Part shown: positions 1 to 7,744 of the stretch, one piece after another
Numbering within the stretch: the first letter of the stretch is position 1
How the letters are laid out: each line of letters starts with the position of its first letter
Source: Larix sibirica
Taxonomy: Eukaryota; Streptophyta; Pinopsida; Pinales; Pinaceae
DNA length: 10,293 nucleotides
Assembly: GCA_004151065.3 (NCBI GenBank)
Contig: NWUY0303878218.1
Coordinates: 1-10,293, forward strand
Reading direction: 5' to 3'
The notes under the pieces: generated by a model
What the model saw: only the letters and a program-made list of their open reading frames with translations
Told to the model about the DNA's origin: nothing
The model's database searches: none
Position numbers and translations under genes: made by a program

Positions 1-70
1 AAAAAGTAGTTCCAACAAGGGCATGATATGCTTCATAGGATTGAAATCAGAGTTCTGAATATGGAAGGGT

Positions 71-500
71 CTAATAGTTAACAGTTGTGCCTCCTTGGAA
101 TTCTTCCAAATGTAGAGCCCCGACATGAAGAAGTAACCCTCGCTTAGACAAAGTGTCAGCTTCCATATTAAACTGCCGCCGAGTGTGAATGGACGTGATA
201 GAGTGAAAAGACTCCTTCACATTTTTTAGTTGATTAACCAAATATAAAATACCAACATGCGAAATTTTAGAAAGACCATGTAAATATTTGATAACCAACT
301 CAGAATTGCCCAGGATTTGTAAGTTGAGAATATTCCTCCTATATGCCATCTTCAAGAGGAAATAAAGTTCTTTAAATTCAACTTGGTTGTTGGTTCCAAA
401 TCCCAAGCCATCCCATCCCTTGAAAAAATGCAGAGTCCAAGAATAGGATGAAACCAAAACCACTAACCGAAAAATGATCCTAGCTTGCCCCATCAAAGAA
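71..500 (-). pseudogene. C-terminal RNase H domain of LINE ORF2
   Basis: Many plant LINEs end ORF2 with an RNase H of cellular type. PWDFFDGAS carries the first catalytic Asp (494-492), directly followed by TAG (482-480) where the family usually has Gln. The frame goes on FSVSGFGFILFLDSAFF and slips at a T run on the coding strand (plus-strand A run 423-428) into GLGFGTNNQVEFKELYFLL, which holds the catalytic Glu. The third site, normally G-D-S, reads GNSELVIKYL, with Asn at codon 307-305. NMEADTLSKRG near the end keeps the last Asp. With one metal-binding Asp replaced and two breaks the enzyme is dead. Translation ends at TAG 73-71. Confidence 0.85.
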
Positions 501-627
501 ATCCCAAGGTCTGCCCTTATCAAACATCGGAGCCATAGGGGATATGAAATAATTGAGAATAGGTTTCGGCTTAAATGCATCGAATAATACAACAACTTGG
601 GATGCTACCTGTATAACAAGAACTGAC

Positions 628-1372
628 TTATCTCTGAAAACAACAGCATTTATGGCCAACCACACCCCCCCAGGAAACAATGATAGGGAGACTCCGGAAA
701 AACCTGGTTCCTATAGAACTGAAGAACGCCTGAAAACAAAGTTTGATAGAAGGTTTTCTCCACAAAACATGACATCCCACCAATCTACCAACCCCCCCCC
801 ATACATATCTAACAAAAGAGCACTGCACAAAAATATGTAAAGCAGATTCCTCCTCTTTTCTACATAAGTAACACATCCTAGGACCCTGGAAGCTAAAATA
901 ATGAAATTTATCCCAAGTTAATAATTTGTTATTCAGCATTAGCCAAAAATGTAATATACTCTTGGGAGGGATTATAATCTTCCAGATCTCCTTCCACCAC
1001 CACTGGCGCATACAAAGCCCTCGAAATGAAGACTCATATCCCAACCTGGCACTATAATCTCCACCCAAAGGATTATAGCTCCAACATAGCTCATCCTCCT
1101 CTCTGTTGAGAATAACATGACCATCTATCAGCATAGTAATGTAAGAATGCCAAATGGAATGGAAAGTACCAATTATACCAAGATCTTATGCCCCCAACCA
1201 ATCCTGACTCCAGATATTGTTACCCACAGACATAGCAATCTTGTTTAAGGTGGAAAAACCCCAACTCTGAAGATGGGCTATGAGTCTGTCTAGAAGCAAG
1301 CGCTCATTGGAGAGCCCAAAAATGGCATCAAACCCAATTCACACTAGACGACCATCACCAACCTTCCAAGAT
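628..1372 (-). pseudogene. zf-RVT zinc-binding domain of LINE ORF2
   Basis: The zf-RVT domain lies between RT and RNase H in plant LINEs and probably binds nucleic acid. An open stretch of 168 codons (about 1134-628) shows LCWSYNPLGGDYSARLGYE, then WWWKEIWKIIIPPKSILHFW, and the zinc ligands MCYLCRKEEESALHIFVQC, a C-x2-C, H-x4-C arrangement that is intact. Upstream in the same frame are stops at 1341-1339 and 1188-1186. Downstream the frame fails at a G run on the coding strand (plus-strand C run 665-671). The shifted frame then reads VWLAINAVVFRDK, the expected continuation, so one extra G is likely. Confidence 0.85.
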
Positions 1373-1950
1373 GAAAAAAGAAAAAGATAATTCTTTCCAT
1401 CGGTTTGAACACTGTGGCACAATTTTCTCTCTTCTTCTAATCCAATTTGTCATAGAATCCGAAGCAATGTACTTAGCTACCAAAATATTCTTCCACAAGC
1501 TATCCTGCTTCAGGAAATTCCAAAGGGTTTTGGCTGCCAATGATTTATTAAATAAATATATATTCTTCAACCCCCACACTCCCAAACACTTGGGAGCTGC
1601 TAAGACCTTCCATTTCACAAGATGAAGAGAACAACCATCCTTGTCATTTCTCCACAAAAAGTTAAAGCACAATTTTCTAATCAATTGCAGAGTACTTACA
1701 GAATTTTATCCAGTAAATGCCAATAAACTAGAATAGCTTCGAGCAAAATTTTTACCAATACCAATCTACCTCCCCTAGAGAGCCAATGATTACACCAAAA
1801 GGAAATTTTCCCAGCTACTCGCTCAATAAGCTAGTTCCAATCCTTGATCCCATATCTGTTAGGTTTTAGAATAAATCCCAGATAGGGAATACCCTCTTCC
1901 ATAGAGTGGCACACATATGGGAAGTGATTACTCCAGAATCCCCGAGCACA
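1355..1950 (-). pseudogene. RT thumb/connection region of LINE ORF2
   Basis: This links the RT to the zinc-binding domain. It reads IPYLGFILKPNRYGIKDWN, a stop (1833-1831), then GKISFWCNHWLSRGGRLVLV, the region after RT in plant LINEs. A one-base loss near 1700 shifts to the frame with LIRKLCFNFLWRNDKDG and GVWGLKNIYLFNKSLAAK, which runs to TGA at 1357-1355. One more base is missing near there: the next frame continues KVGDGRLV, a stop where CGA probably stood, then IGFDAIFGLSNERLL. Confidence 0.75.
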
Positions 1951-2800
1951 TCACTGATCTTCCAGCACATATAGATCCGATTTCGCAATACTACTTTCCA
2001 TGCTTGTTTCCATACAAAAACCATCAAGTATACCTCTTAAGTGAATGCATTCAGCTTCTTCCTTTCTACGAAATAGAAAGAGATCATCCACAAACATCAG
2101 ATGTGTAAGGATCGTCTGATCACTATAATAAATGCCCCTAAGGTTCCTCCTGGAACATTCATGAATAATGGAACGACTGAGACCTTCAATAACAAATAAA
2201 AAAAGATATGGAGACAGTGGAAAACCTTTCATTAGTCCTCGAAAGGCTTTAAAGAAAGGAGATCCAGACCCATTGATCAACACCGAAAAAACAGGAGAAG
2301 TGACATAGCCCACTATCCAGTTGGTTAAATCTAAATTGAACCCAATGTGCAACAGAGTCAAGCAAAGAAATAGCCACGAAGCCTTATCATAGGATTTTGA
2401 AGGATCCAATTTGATAGCAGCCACCTGCAATGGTTTGAATTTAATGGAATGTAGTCCTTACTGAGAAGCTCCCACCGCCTCATGGATGAGACACCCCTTT
2501 AGAAAACCAAACTACTTGATAGACATATATTTAGAAAGAAAGGGCTTGAGCCAGATAGCCAAGATTTTTCGCTATTAGCTTATAAACCCCATTACAAAGT
2601 GAAATAGGTCTGAAATATGCAAAAGTACTAAGCCTATCCTTTTTAGGAATTACATCAATAAATGTAGATTTCAAATCCGAAGGAAATACCCCAAAGAGAT
2701 GAACTTCTTCAACCACCATCAACAATCCTCCCCAAATAATTTAAAAAATTCCAAATAGAATTCTAGGGGCCAACCATCCGGCCCAGGGATCTTATCCCTA
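1951..2800 (-). pseudogene. Reverse transcriptase domain of LINE ORF2
   Basis: The order of RT motifs is clear. PGPDGWP (about 2787-2767) is followed, across a frameshift near 2725, by FRPISLCNGVYKLIAK. After a +1 slip in an A run (coding strand) and two stops comes IKLDPSKSYDKASW with the motif A Asp. FRGLMKGFPLSPYLF is a weakened form of the usual RGLRQGCPLSP block. The catalytic motif reads HLMFVDDLFLF, with FVDD at 2094-2083 intact. The segment upstream to 3372 (about 200 codons, with an EEEMEWRLKSR helix and NTKFFQRVAS) is the N-terminal extension typical of plant LINE RT. The family is certain although the protein cannot be made. Confidence 0.9.
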
Positions 2801-3489
2801 CTAAAGCATTGCAAGGAACCTAGAAGGTCCTCTAAGGTAACAGCCCTGAACAAGTCCTCACTATCTTCCTCAAACATCATATGAGGAAATTTCTGGATAA
2901 CATTAAGCATCCCCAAAATGTCACACTGTGCAGGCTCTGAGTAGATCCCATGAAAGCAGGATACTACCTCCTCTTCCAATCCAATGAATCCTTTAACCGG
3001 AGATCCATCAAAATCAATCAGGTCCCAGATAGTGTTAACATTCTTACAGTGTGAGGCCACCCGTTGAAAAAACTTGGTATTCATATCTCCAACCTCTAAC
3101 AAAAGTGCTCTACTCTTCAGTCGCCATTCCATCTCCTCTTCCTCTAGGATCTTCATTTTCTCTGCTTCCAAACATGAAATTAACTCCTTCCTCTCCCCAT
3201 CAGAGAAGATGAGTGGATCGACAGAGTATAATTCCTTTAATTTTGATTCCACCCCCAACAAGACTTCATCCCTGGAGCGACTACGAGCCACATTCCAATC
3301 CTTGACACTGGCCTTAAGAATTTTAAGGTTCCTGGCGAATTGACAAGCAACACAACCCTCCTCCCCCCTCAAATGAACCCATGAATTTTCAATCAGAGCT
3401 CAAAATCAAGGTAAGCTCGACCAACTAGAGTTATGCTTAAATGAAGCACTAGGTTTATCCGTCTGAGACCCAACTCCCAAGAAGATAGG

Positions 3490-4164
3490 AAAATGATCTG
3501 AAAATAAACAAGACCCAACCCAGGAGCAAAACAAATGTCTATATTCAGACAAAATAACATTCAAGAAAAATTTGTCAAGACGTTTAGAGATACATTGGTC
3601 GCCAATTCGCTTATTAGTCTAGGTGGGTTTGATTCCAGTAGGTTTAACATCAATCCAACCATGCAACGCAAATAGGTCCCGAAAATTAGACACATGTGAG
3701 TCTGCACGCGCCGATATGCCCCAAATATCCTCCACATCCATAGTAAGATTCATGTTGCCACCCACTATAAGCGACCCAACCCAAGTGCATTCCAAATGAA
3801 GCACCTTCATCCAGAAGTTGAGTCTATCCTCATAAGGCCCATAAATGTTTAGTATCAAGATCTTTTGATCCAATTCTTGACAAAGTAATTTGACCCCCAA
3901 AATAGACCGACCACCGAAGGAATTTAAAACTTGCAACCACCTCGATACCCTACATATGAGGCCTCCATATCTCCCACATGCATCCACCGAAAACAAGTAC
4001 AAGGAAGGAAACATCTTCTCTAATTTCTTAATAGTCTCCATACCCGCATTCATAGTCTCTTGTAGTAACAAAAAAACAGGCTTCTCCAATGTAACAAAAC
4101 GCTTGAGGGATAGCAATTTGGCATGCCCCCCAAGGCCTCTAATGTTGATGGAAATAAGTTTCAA
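3490..4164 (-). pseudogene. APE-type endonuclease domain of LINE ORF2
   Basis: The domain opens MKLISINIRGLGG, the plant LINE endonuclease start, with Asn at residue 7 and the catalytic Glu in LLLQETM (residue 36). ILNIYGPYEDR follows. The usual G-D-F/L-N motif reads GGNMN at residues 135-139, so the catalytic Asp at 137 is Asn (codon AAC at 3756-3754). A TAG at 3621-3619 replaces the conserved Trp of the T-W-T-N motif. After it the same frame continues TNKRIGDQCISKRLDKF and reaches the SDHFPI motif with the catalytic Asp and His intact (3498-3493). The nuclease is dead on two counts. Confidence 0.85.
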
Positions 4165-4885
4165 TTGGTATCCCCATCTTGGGGATTACATGCTCTAAGA
4201 ATCCCTGATATTTGAAGCTGACGACCTTAAGAAACTTCCCACTTAGCCTTTTCTTTAGCATGGAACATAAAATTTTTATGACCAGCTTTACCCGACACAA
4301 AAGAAGGAGATTGTTCCATAGCAATACCTTCGATGACCCCTGCGTTTTTCACACATGAGCGCATAAAATATGGGCCTCGACTACCACTGCTGGATGCACT
4401 ACCTCTGAAACAGACAGATGGTGGGCAGTCAAGACCCGACCTTTTACCGGTTCCTTTAGAGTCACACTTCCCGATGCATCAAAAAGAGGTGGAATTGAAT
4501 CGACCACCACGGGGAGAAAAAACATCAGACTGAGGTTTTTCCACCTTGCATGCATTCGACACCACCATTCCGTCATCAACCAAATCCCCAGCTGTCGTAG
4601 TATCCATATTACCACAATATTTCCATTGCTCCACCATTTTAACTAACTGATTGCATGAAAGTTCATAACCCTCCAACAGAGCCTCCATGACTAGAAAATT
4701 ATCAACACTTTTTATGGGCATTGAGGGGGGAACGAAATCCCTGATAATTTCGTCACCAAGCCGCTCCTTTTCCACCAGACACTGAACAATCTCATCATCT
4801 ATCACCAATTTTAGATATTATGAAGAACCCTCGTCCCCATCATGTACCTCTTTTGTTTCCAAATTTTCTTAACAAATTTTAAATC

Positions 4886-4927
4886 GCAATCTGCTACGAC
4901 ATGGCCATATAAATGGAAATGAGCACA
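4886..4927 (-). other. Degenerate CCHC zinc knuckle of LINE ORF1
   Basis: The translated motif CAHFHLYGHVVADC matches the C-x2-C-x4-H-x4-C spacing of retroelement zinc knuckles except that the second Cys is Phe (codon TTC at 4918-4916, one base from TGC). It sits after the DUF4283 domain, preceded by LEYLNVPF, which is where plant LINE ORF1 carries its knuckle. Zinc binding should be lost. Confidence 0.7.
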
Positions 4928-5137
4928 ATGAAATGGGACATTGAGATACTCCAGCAATTGAGAGAATAATTTATCGCTAGAAACCAGGTCTAGGTTCTCG
5001 AAGAGCCCCTAGCTCGTGTCAACCTCCACTAAAAAGCACGCCACCAAGCATCTCTGGGTTTTGAAAATATCTACATCCACTGCAATGAATTTTCTGATAG
5101 CATCTTCAATAGCTCTAAGACCTTCCTCGGACCAGAA

Positions 5138-5525
5138 TTACAAAAGAAGAAAGGGTAGTTTAACGCATATAGGAAAGGAAGGCAAGGAAGCTTTGTGGGG
5201 ATCAAACAAAGGGTTCCACAACTTAATAGCTAGGGGACTCTTACCCAGTAACCACACCCGATGCAGAATAAATTCCACATCTTCCACCATTTTAAATTCA
5301 AATCCAAACCACCCTCGAGGAAAACCAAATACCCCTGGAGACGAAGATACTGCCTTCGACCATGTGTTGGCAACCCAATCTTTAACAGTGACCTCCGAGA
5401 ATTTTCTGCCACAAAATCTACCAATAAGCACATGAGATGCGAATTTTGGTATCTCCATAACAAAAATATCTCTTCCCACCACCAATTCCTTACAGACTCC
5501 TTTAGAGAGAAATATTTTTTTTTTT
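5138..5525 (-). pseudogene. DUF4283-like domain of LINE ORF1
   Basis: This stretch stays open for more than 120 codons and has the layout of the plant DUF4283 domain found in LINE ORF1 and related zinc-knuckle proteins. It shows LIGRFCGRKFSEVTVKDWV, then GWFGFEFKMVEDVE, then GKSPLAIKLWNPLFDP, and closes with CVKLPFLLL before a TAA at 5140-5138. In related elements that last motif is followed by a W-S stretch; here FWSEEG follows directly after the stop in the same frame, so the stop is a point mutation rather than the end of the domain. Role in the element: inferred nucleic-acid binding. Confidence 0.75.
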
Positions 5526-5644
5526 CTTCTTCTTAACCAGAGAGCCCAGAAGAACAGGCCCTGAGCTCCCCAAAAATTCATCAGACCAACCTTCTAGTTC
5601 ATCTTGAAGGAGCCAAATTTCGATGAACCCACCACCTTTGAAAT

Positions 5645-5722
5645 CTGCCAAAGAAAACAAAGGCAACCCAGTAGCGCAAGACACAAATTATTCACAAACA
5701 TGATTAGAAACATAAGACTTAC
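5645..5722 (-). other. Possible cryptic 78-nt intron inside ORF1
   Basis: On the coding strand the segment begins GTAAGT and ends TTTGTTTTCTTTGGCAG, a strong-looking 5' splice site and a pyrimidine-rich 3' splice site, with CTAAT-like branch candidates between. Its length of 78 bases keeps the frame and removes the in-frame TAA at 5690-5688. A LINE moves through RNA, so a well-used sense intron should have been lost; chance or a regulatory splice is as likely. Confidence 0.25.
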
Positions 5723-6031
5723 CGGAAAAATGTGGATCTGACGACCCATATCATGCGAATGTACCTATCTTTTTAGGGTAGTTAATGGCAATATGTCCTT
5801 CCCACTTCGACGAAGGTGATGACTATTTAGAGCTGGCCGAAGGAGTTGTGGTCATGCCAAAAGGCCGCTTCGCAGGTGTGACCAGATTTGGGTCATCGCA
5901 CCACTTATGCAAATGATTCTTGGGGAAAGAGTCCATCACCGATCGTACAATGAAGTCCAGATCCATTGTACCTTCTCCCAATCACACCAAAAGAGCTGGT
6001 AATAATCCAAATCTGAGTGGAGGGCCAGGTT

Positions 6032-6229
6032 CTAATAGCTCCACCTCTCCCTTGTAAGCCACATTAAACTCCCAGTTGTATCCATCAATTCAATTGCTCG
6101 GATCCGGTAATGTACCTTCCCCCCCACCATAGCCTTGTTAGAATAAACCATTAAATCTGCCGAGAAAATACCAGTATTAGAAATGGATTCATCTGAGTAG
6201 TCTACCAGAGTTCTGCATACTACCTCCAT
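6032..6229 (-). CDS. Small unrecognised leader ORF upstream of LINE ORF1
   Basis: An uninterrupted 65-codon reading frame begins at an ATG in good plant context (ACC ATG G) and ends at TAG just before the probable ORF1 start at 5966. An upstream in-frame extension reaches 6259 but lacks a comparable start context. The protein opens MEVVCRTLVDYSDES and contains a basic stretch near its middle. I recognise no domain. It could be an upstream ORF in the LINE 5' leader. It could also be the true N-terminus of ORF1 displaced by a frameshift, since its frame differs from the 5966 frame, or it could be chance. That it stays open in an element riddled with stops is mildly notable but weak evidence of coding. 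Confidence 0.3.
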   Translation of the reverse strand: MEVVCRTLVDYSDESISNTGIFSADLMVYSNKAMVGGKVHYRIRAIELMDTTGSLMWLTRERWSY

Positions 6230-6262
6230 GGTGTCAGCCTGTGGCCGAAGCCCACACACTAG

Positions 6263-6271
6263 AAACCCTAA
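6263..6271 (+). promoter_or_regulatory. Telo-box-like AAACCCTAA in the LINE leader
   Basis: The nine bases AAACCCTAA match the plant telo-box, a motif common near transcription starts of translation-related plant genes. Here it lies about 35 bases upstream of the leader ORF. It is short enough to arise by chance, and no activity can be claimed. Confidence 0.3.
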
Positions 6272-6299
6272 TATTCAAACCTTAGACACCGACTCCATT

Positions 6300-6916
6300 C
6301 ATGCTCTCCTTCCCTTCCCTCTCCTCATTCATATGATTATGCTATAATGTTGATGGCCCTTGAATTAGTGCACATCCTCAATTATTCTCCCTTCTTTTGT
6401 GCTAGTATAGATGGTTCTACACAAGGATTCAAACTTTCCCTTATTATTCATGGATCCAATGATTCTTAAACTTGCTTATTGATCTCCTCACTCTCTACTA
6501 GAGTCAAATTGTGTGATGTCTTAGTTGGTAAACTTGATCTTGGGTTCAAATATATTTGATGGGAAATACTCCTCACAGGTGGTAATCCCCTTGTAAGATC
6601 ATATGAAATAAATTACCCAAATTCAATAAACAACTATTTTATCTCTGTAGGTATATCATGCTCATGTCTCCAATTTAATTTGACTTGGACAAATATTGCA
6701 ATACAACATTTCACCCTCTTCTCCTTTTAAAGAATTCTTTTGATATACATAGGATCACCCAATCACTGTTGTTCGTGTTGTTGTACCCTTTTTCCTCCTT
6801 CATGAAAAACATTCTAACAACAATCTAAATCTTCGTTCACGCTTCAACAAAAAGGTATTATTATTTTTGTCATGAACAACAATCCAACCAAATTTCGATG
6901 ACATTACCAACAAAAC
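6300..6916. other. AT-rich spacer between the two retroelements
   Basis: No reading frame, repeat or RNA gene is supported here. The first 30 bases are a pyrimidine-rich tract (CTCTCCTTCCCTTCCCTCTC, near 6303-6322), which on the LINE strand is purine-rich and may belong to its 5' leader. The rest is AT-rich with no motif I recognise. It may include the untranslated or gag part of the Ty3 element, too decayed to see. Confidence 0.5.
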
Positions 6917-7180
6917 ATGACTTGCATCCATTGGCAAAGCATCACACATAACTTAATCATGGTAATTTGTGATTCAAGTAGAGAATATGATCCAACCCTC
7001 ATGGATAATTGTAGTGTTGGACCTTTATTTAGTAGAGACCCTCGCATAATGGTGTGCAACACATATGATGGTGGTAAATTCATGGTAAGTAACAGATGTG
7101 GTGAGACATACTCGCTTTTTTCCAGACCTATGGCATTGCCAATAGATGACAAGTCCAACCTTATTAATATGTCTCTATAA
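6917..7180 (+). pseudogene. Unrecognised 87-codon ORF upstream of the Ty3 pol relic, possible gag/pol remnant
   Basis: An open frame of 87 codons (opening MTCIHWQSITHN, later DPRIMVCNTYDGGKFMVSN) lies directly upstream of the Ty3 pol relic on the same strand and overlaps the next open frame by 35 bases. I recognise no domain. Placement suggests part of the gag-to-protease region of the same element, reached by a frameshift, but no Asp-Thr/Ser-Gly protease motif and no CCHC knuckle can be seen. The antisense strand is open over almost the same stretch, so chance is a real alternative. Confidence 0.25.
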
Positions 7181-7742
7181 TTCCATAAAACTTATGACTT
7201 TCTTAGACATGTGGATCATCATGAGAAACATTAGACATGTAGGTTGTTCTACTCTAGAAATGGATGCATATATTTGTTCACACTTTAGAACCATTGATAG
7301 GAAACTACTAACTATAGGTAGAAATGCGACAACAAATATGTTATTGGTTGGAGTTATAAGAAAGGTTCTACACTACTTTACAACTATATGGGATGAAAAC
7401 ACCATATGCAAGAGTGGTTAGACATATTCAATGTTACATGTAGATGGAGCAAAGTGCCTGATTGTAGGTTTCATAAAGGGAGATGTTGTAGAGGGGAAAT
7501 CCATAGAGGCTAATTCTACACATGTAGAAATCAACATCAACCCTGCATATAAGCTACAACATTTGTGGTTTGAGGAAACATAATGGCATTGAATAGTTTA
7601 GGATACAGGTGATACCAGAATCCCAATGTATTACCATGGATCATTGTGGACAAAGCAGGTTAACATTGAGATTAAGGTCGAGCCAGAATTTACAGTGATT
7701 TGGGACTACTAGGATGATCACACAATTGTAAATATTGTATAT
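7146..7742 (+). pseudogene. Pre-RT part of Ty3 pol (protease-RT linker)
   Basis: One frame continues over about 600 bases with stops only at 7419-7421, 7581-7583, 7590-7592, 7599-7601 and 7710-7712. Its end is clearly the linker just before RT in plant Ty3 pol: it reads VNIEIKVEPEFTVIWDY, then a TAG where the family has Trp, then DDHTIVNIVYL. The middle contains MLHVDGAKCLIVGFIKGDVV and STHVEININPAYKLQHLWFE, consistent with the same linker, though I cannot check this without a search. The first 90 codons (TFLDMWIIMRNIRHVG and on) are unrecognised. A one-base loss at about 7742 moves the reading to the RT frame. Confidence 0.65.
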
Positions 7743-7744
7743 CT

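Larger units (their letters stand above)
71..4164 (-). pseudogene. LINE ORF2 (endonuclease, reverse transcriptase, zf-RVT, RNase H), disrupted
   Basis: ORF2 encodes the enzyme that nicks the target, reverse-transcribes the element RNA and removes RNA. The start aligned with the family is now TTG at 4164-4162, probably once ATG. Stops lie at 3621-3619, 3408-3406, 3402-3400, 2514-2512, 2460-2458, 1953-1951, 1833-1831, 1341-1339, 1188-1186 and 482-480. Frameshifts lie near 2725 (one base lost), 2565-2569 (one A gained, coding strand), 1700 (one lost), 1365, 665-671 (G run, coding strand) and 423-428 (T run, coding strand). Reading across them restores one collinear polyprotein with no domain missing. 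Length of about 4.1 kb is normal for a plant LINE ORF2. The last readable codons end at TAG 73-71; the real C-terminus may lie a little farther left. Confidence 0.85.
4161..5966 (-). pseudogene. LINE ORF1 (gag-like RNA-binding protein), multiply disrupted
   Basis: ORF1 proteins of plant LINEs bind the element RNA. The likely start is the ATG at 5966-5964 (ACAATGG context), opening MDLDFIVRSVMDS. That frame runs to 5502 with stops at 5825-5823, 5753-5751 and 5690-5688. It then slips at an 11-base homopolymer (plus-strand T at 5515-5525) into the DUF4283 frame (about 5520-5138), stops there, and reads on through a further stop at 5012-5010 to a degraded CCHC knuckle (4927-4886). Another frameshift near 4810 leads into an open stretch to 4479, and two more stops (4481-4479, 4229-4227) precede the natural end, TGA at 4163-4161. 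About 600 codons would be normal for the family. Domain identity is clear; the exact start is uncertain. Confidence 0.75.
1..6300 (-). mobile_element. Decayed plant LINE (L1-type non-LTR retrotransposon), nearly full length
   Basis: The minus strand carries, in the right order, every domain of a plant L1-type LINE: an ORF1 with a DUF4283-like domain and a zinc knuckle, then an ORF2 with endonuclease, reverse transcriptase, zf-RVT and RNase H. Such elements copy themselves by target-primed reverse transcription in the nucleus. The left edge of the window cuts off the 3' end, because RNase H runs to about position 71 and no A-tail follows. The 5' boundary is an estimate: recognisable or plausible leader sequence reaches 6229-6300, and no target-site duplication can be tested with one end missing. 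Reading frames are broken in at least fifteen places, so this copy is inactive. Family identity is secure; subfamily was not determined. Confidence 0.9.

Noticed and set aside
1-5. AAAAA at the left edge as the LINE tail
   Set aside because: The LINE is on the minus strand, so a tail would be a T run on the plus strand. The window simply cuts the element.
553-840. Plus-strand open frames across the LINE (553-840, 1371-1625, 1917-2108, 3074-3343, 3890-4198, 4333-4533, 5016-5435, 5261-5536)
   Set aside because: All are antisense to recognisable LINE domains and show no motif of their own; they are shadows of the coding strand.
2719-2728. Programmed frameshift within the RT domain
   Set aside because: No slippery heptamer, and plant LINE ORF2 is normally one frame; a one-base deletion explains it.
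6904-7158. Minus-strand 84-codon frame as a gene
   Set aside because: It mirrors the plus-strand frame at 6917-7180; neither side has a known domain, and position favours the plus strand next to pol.
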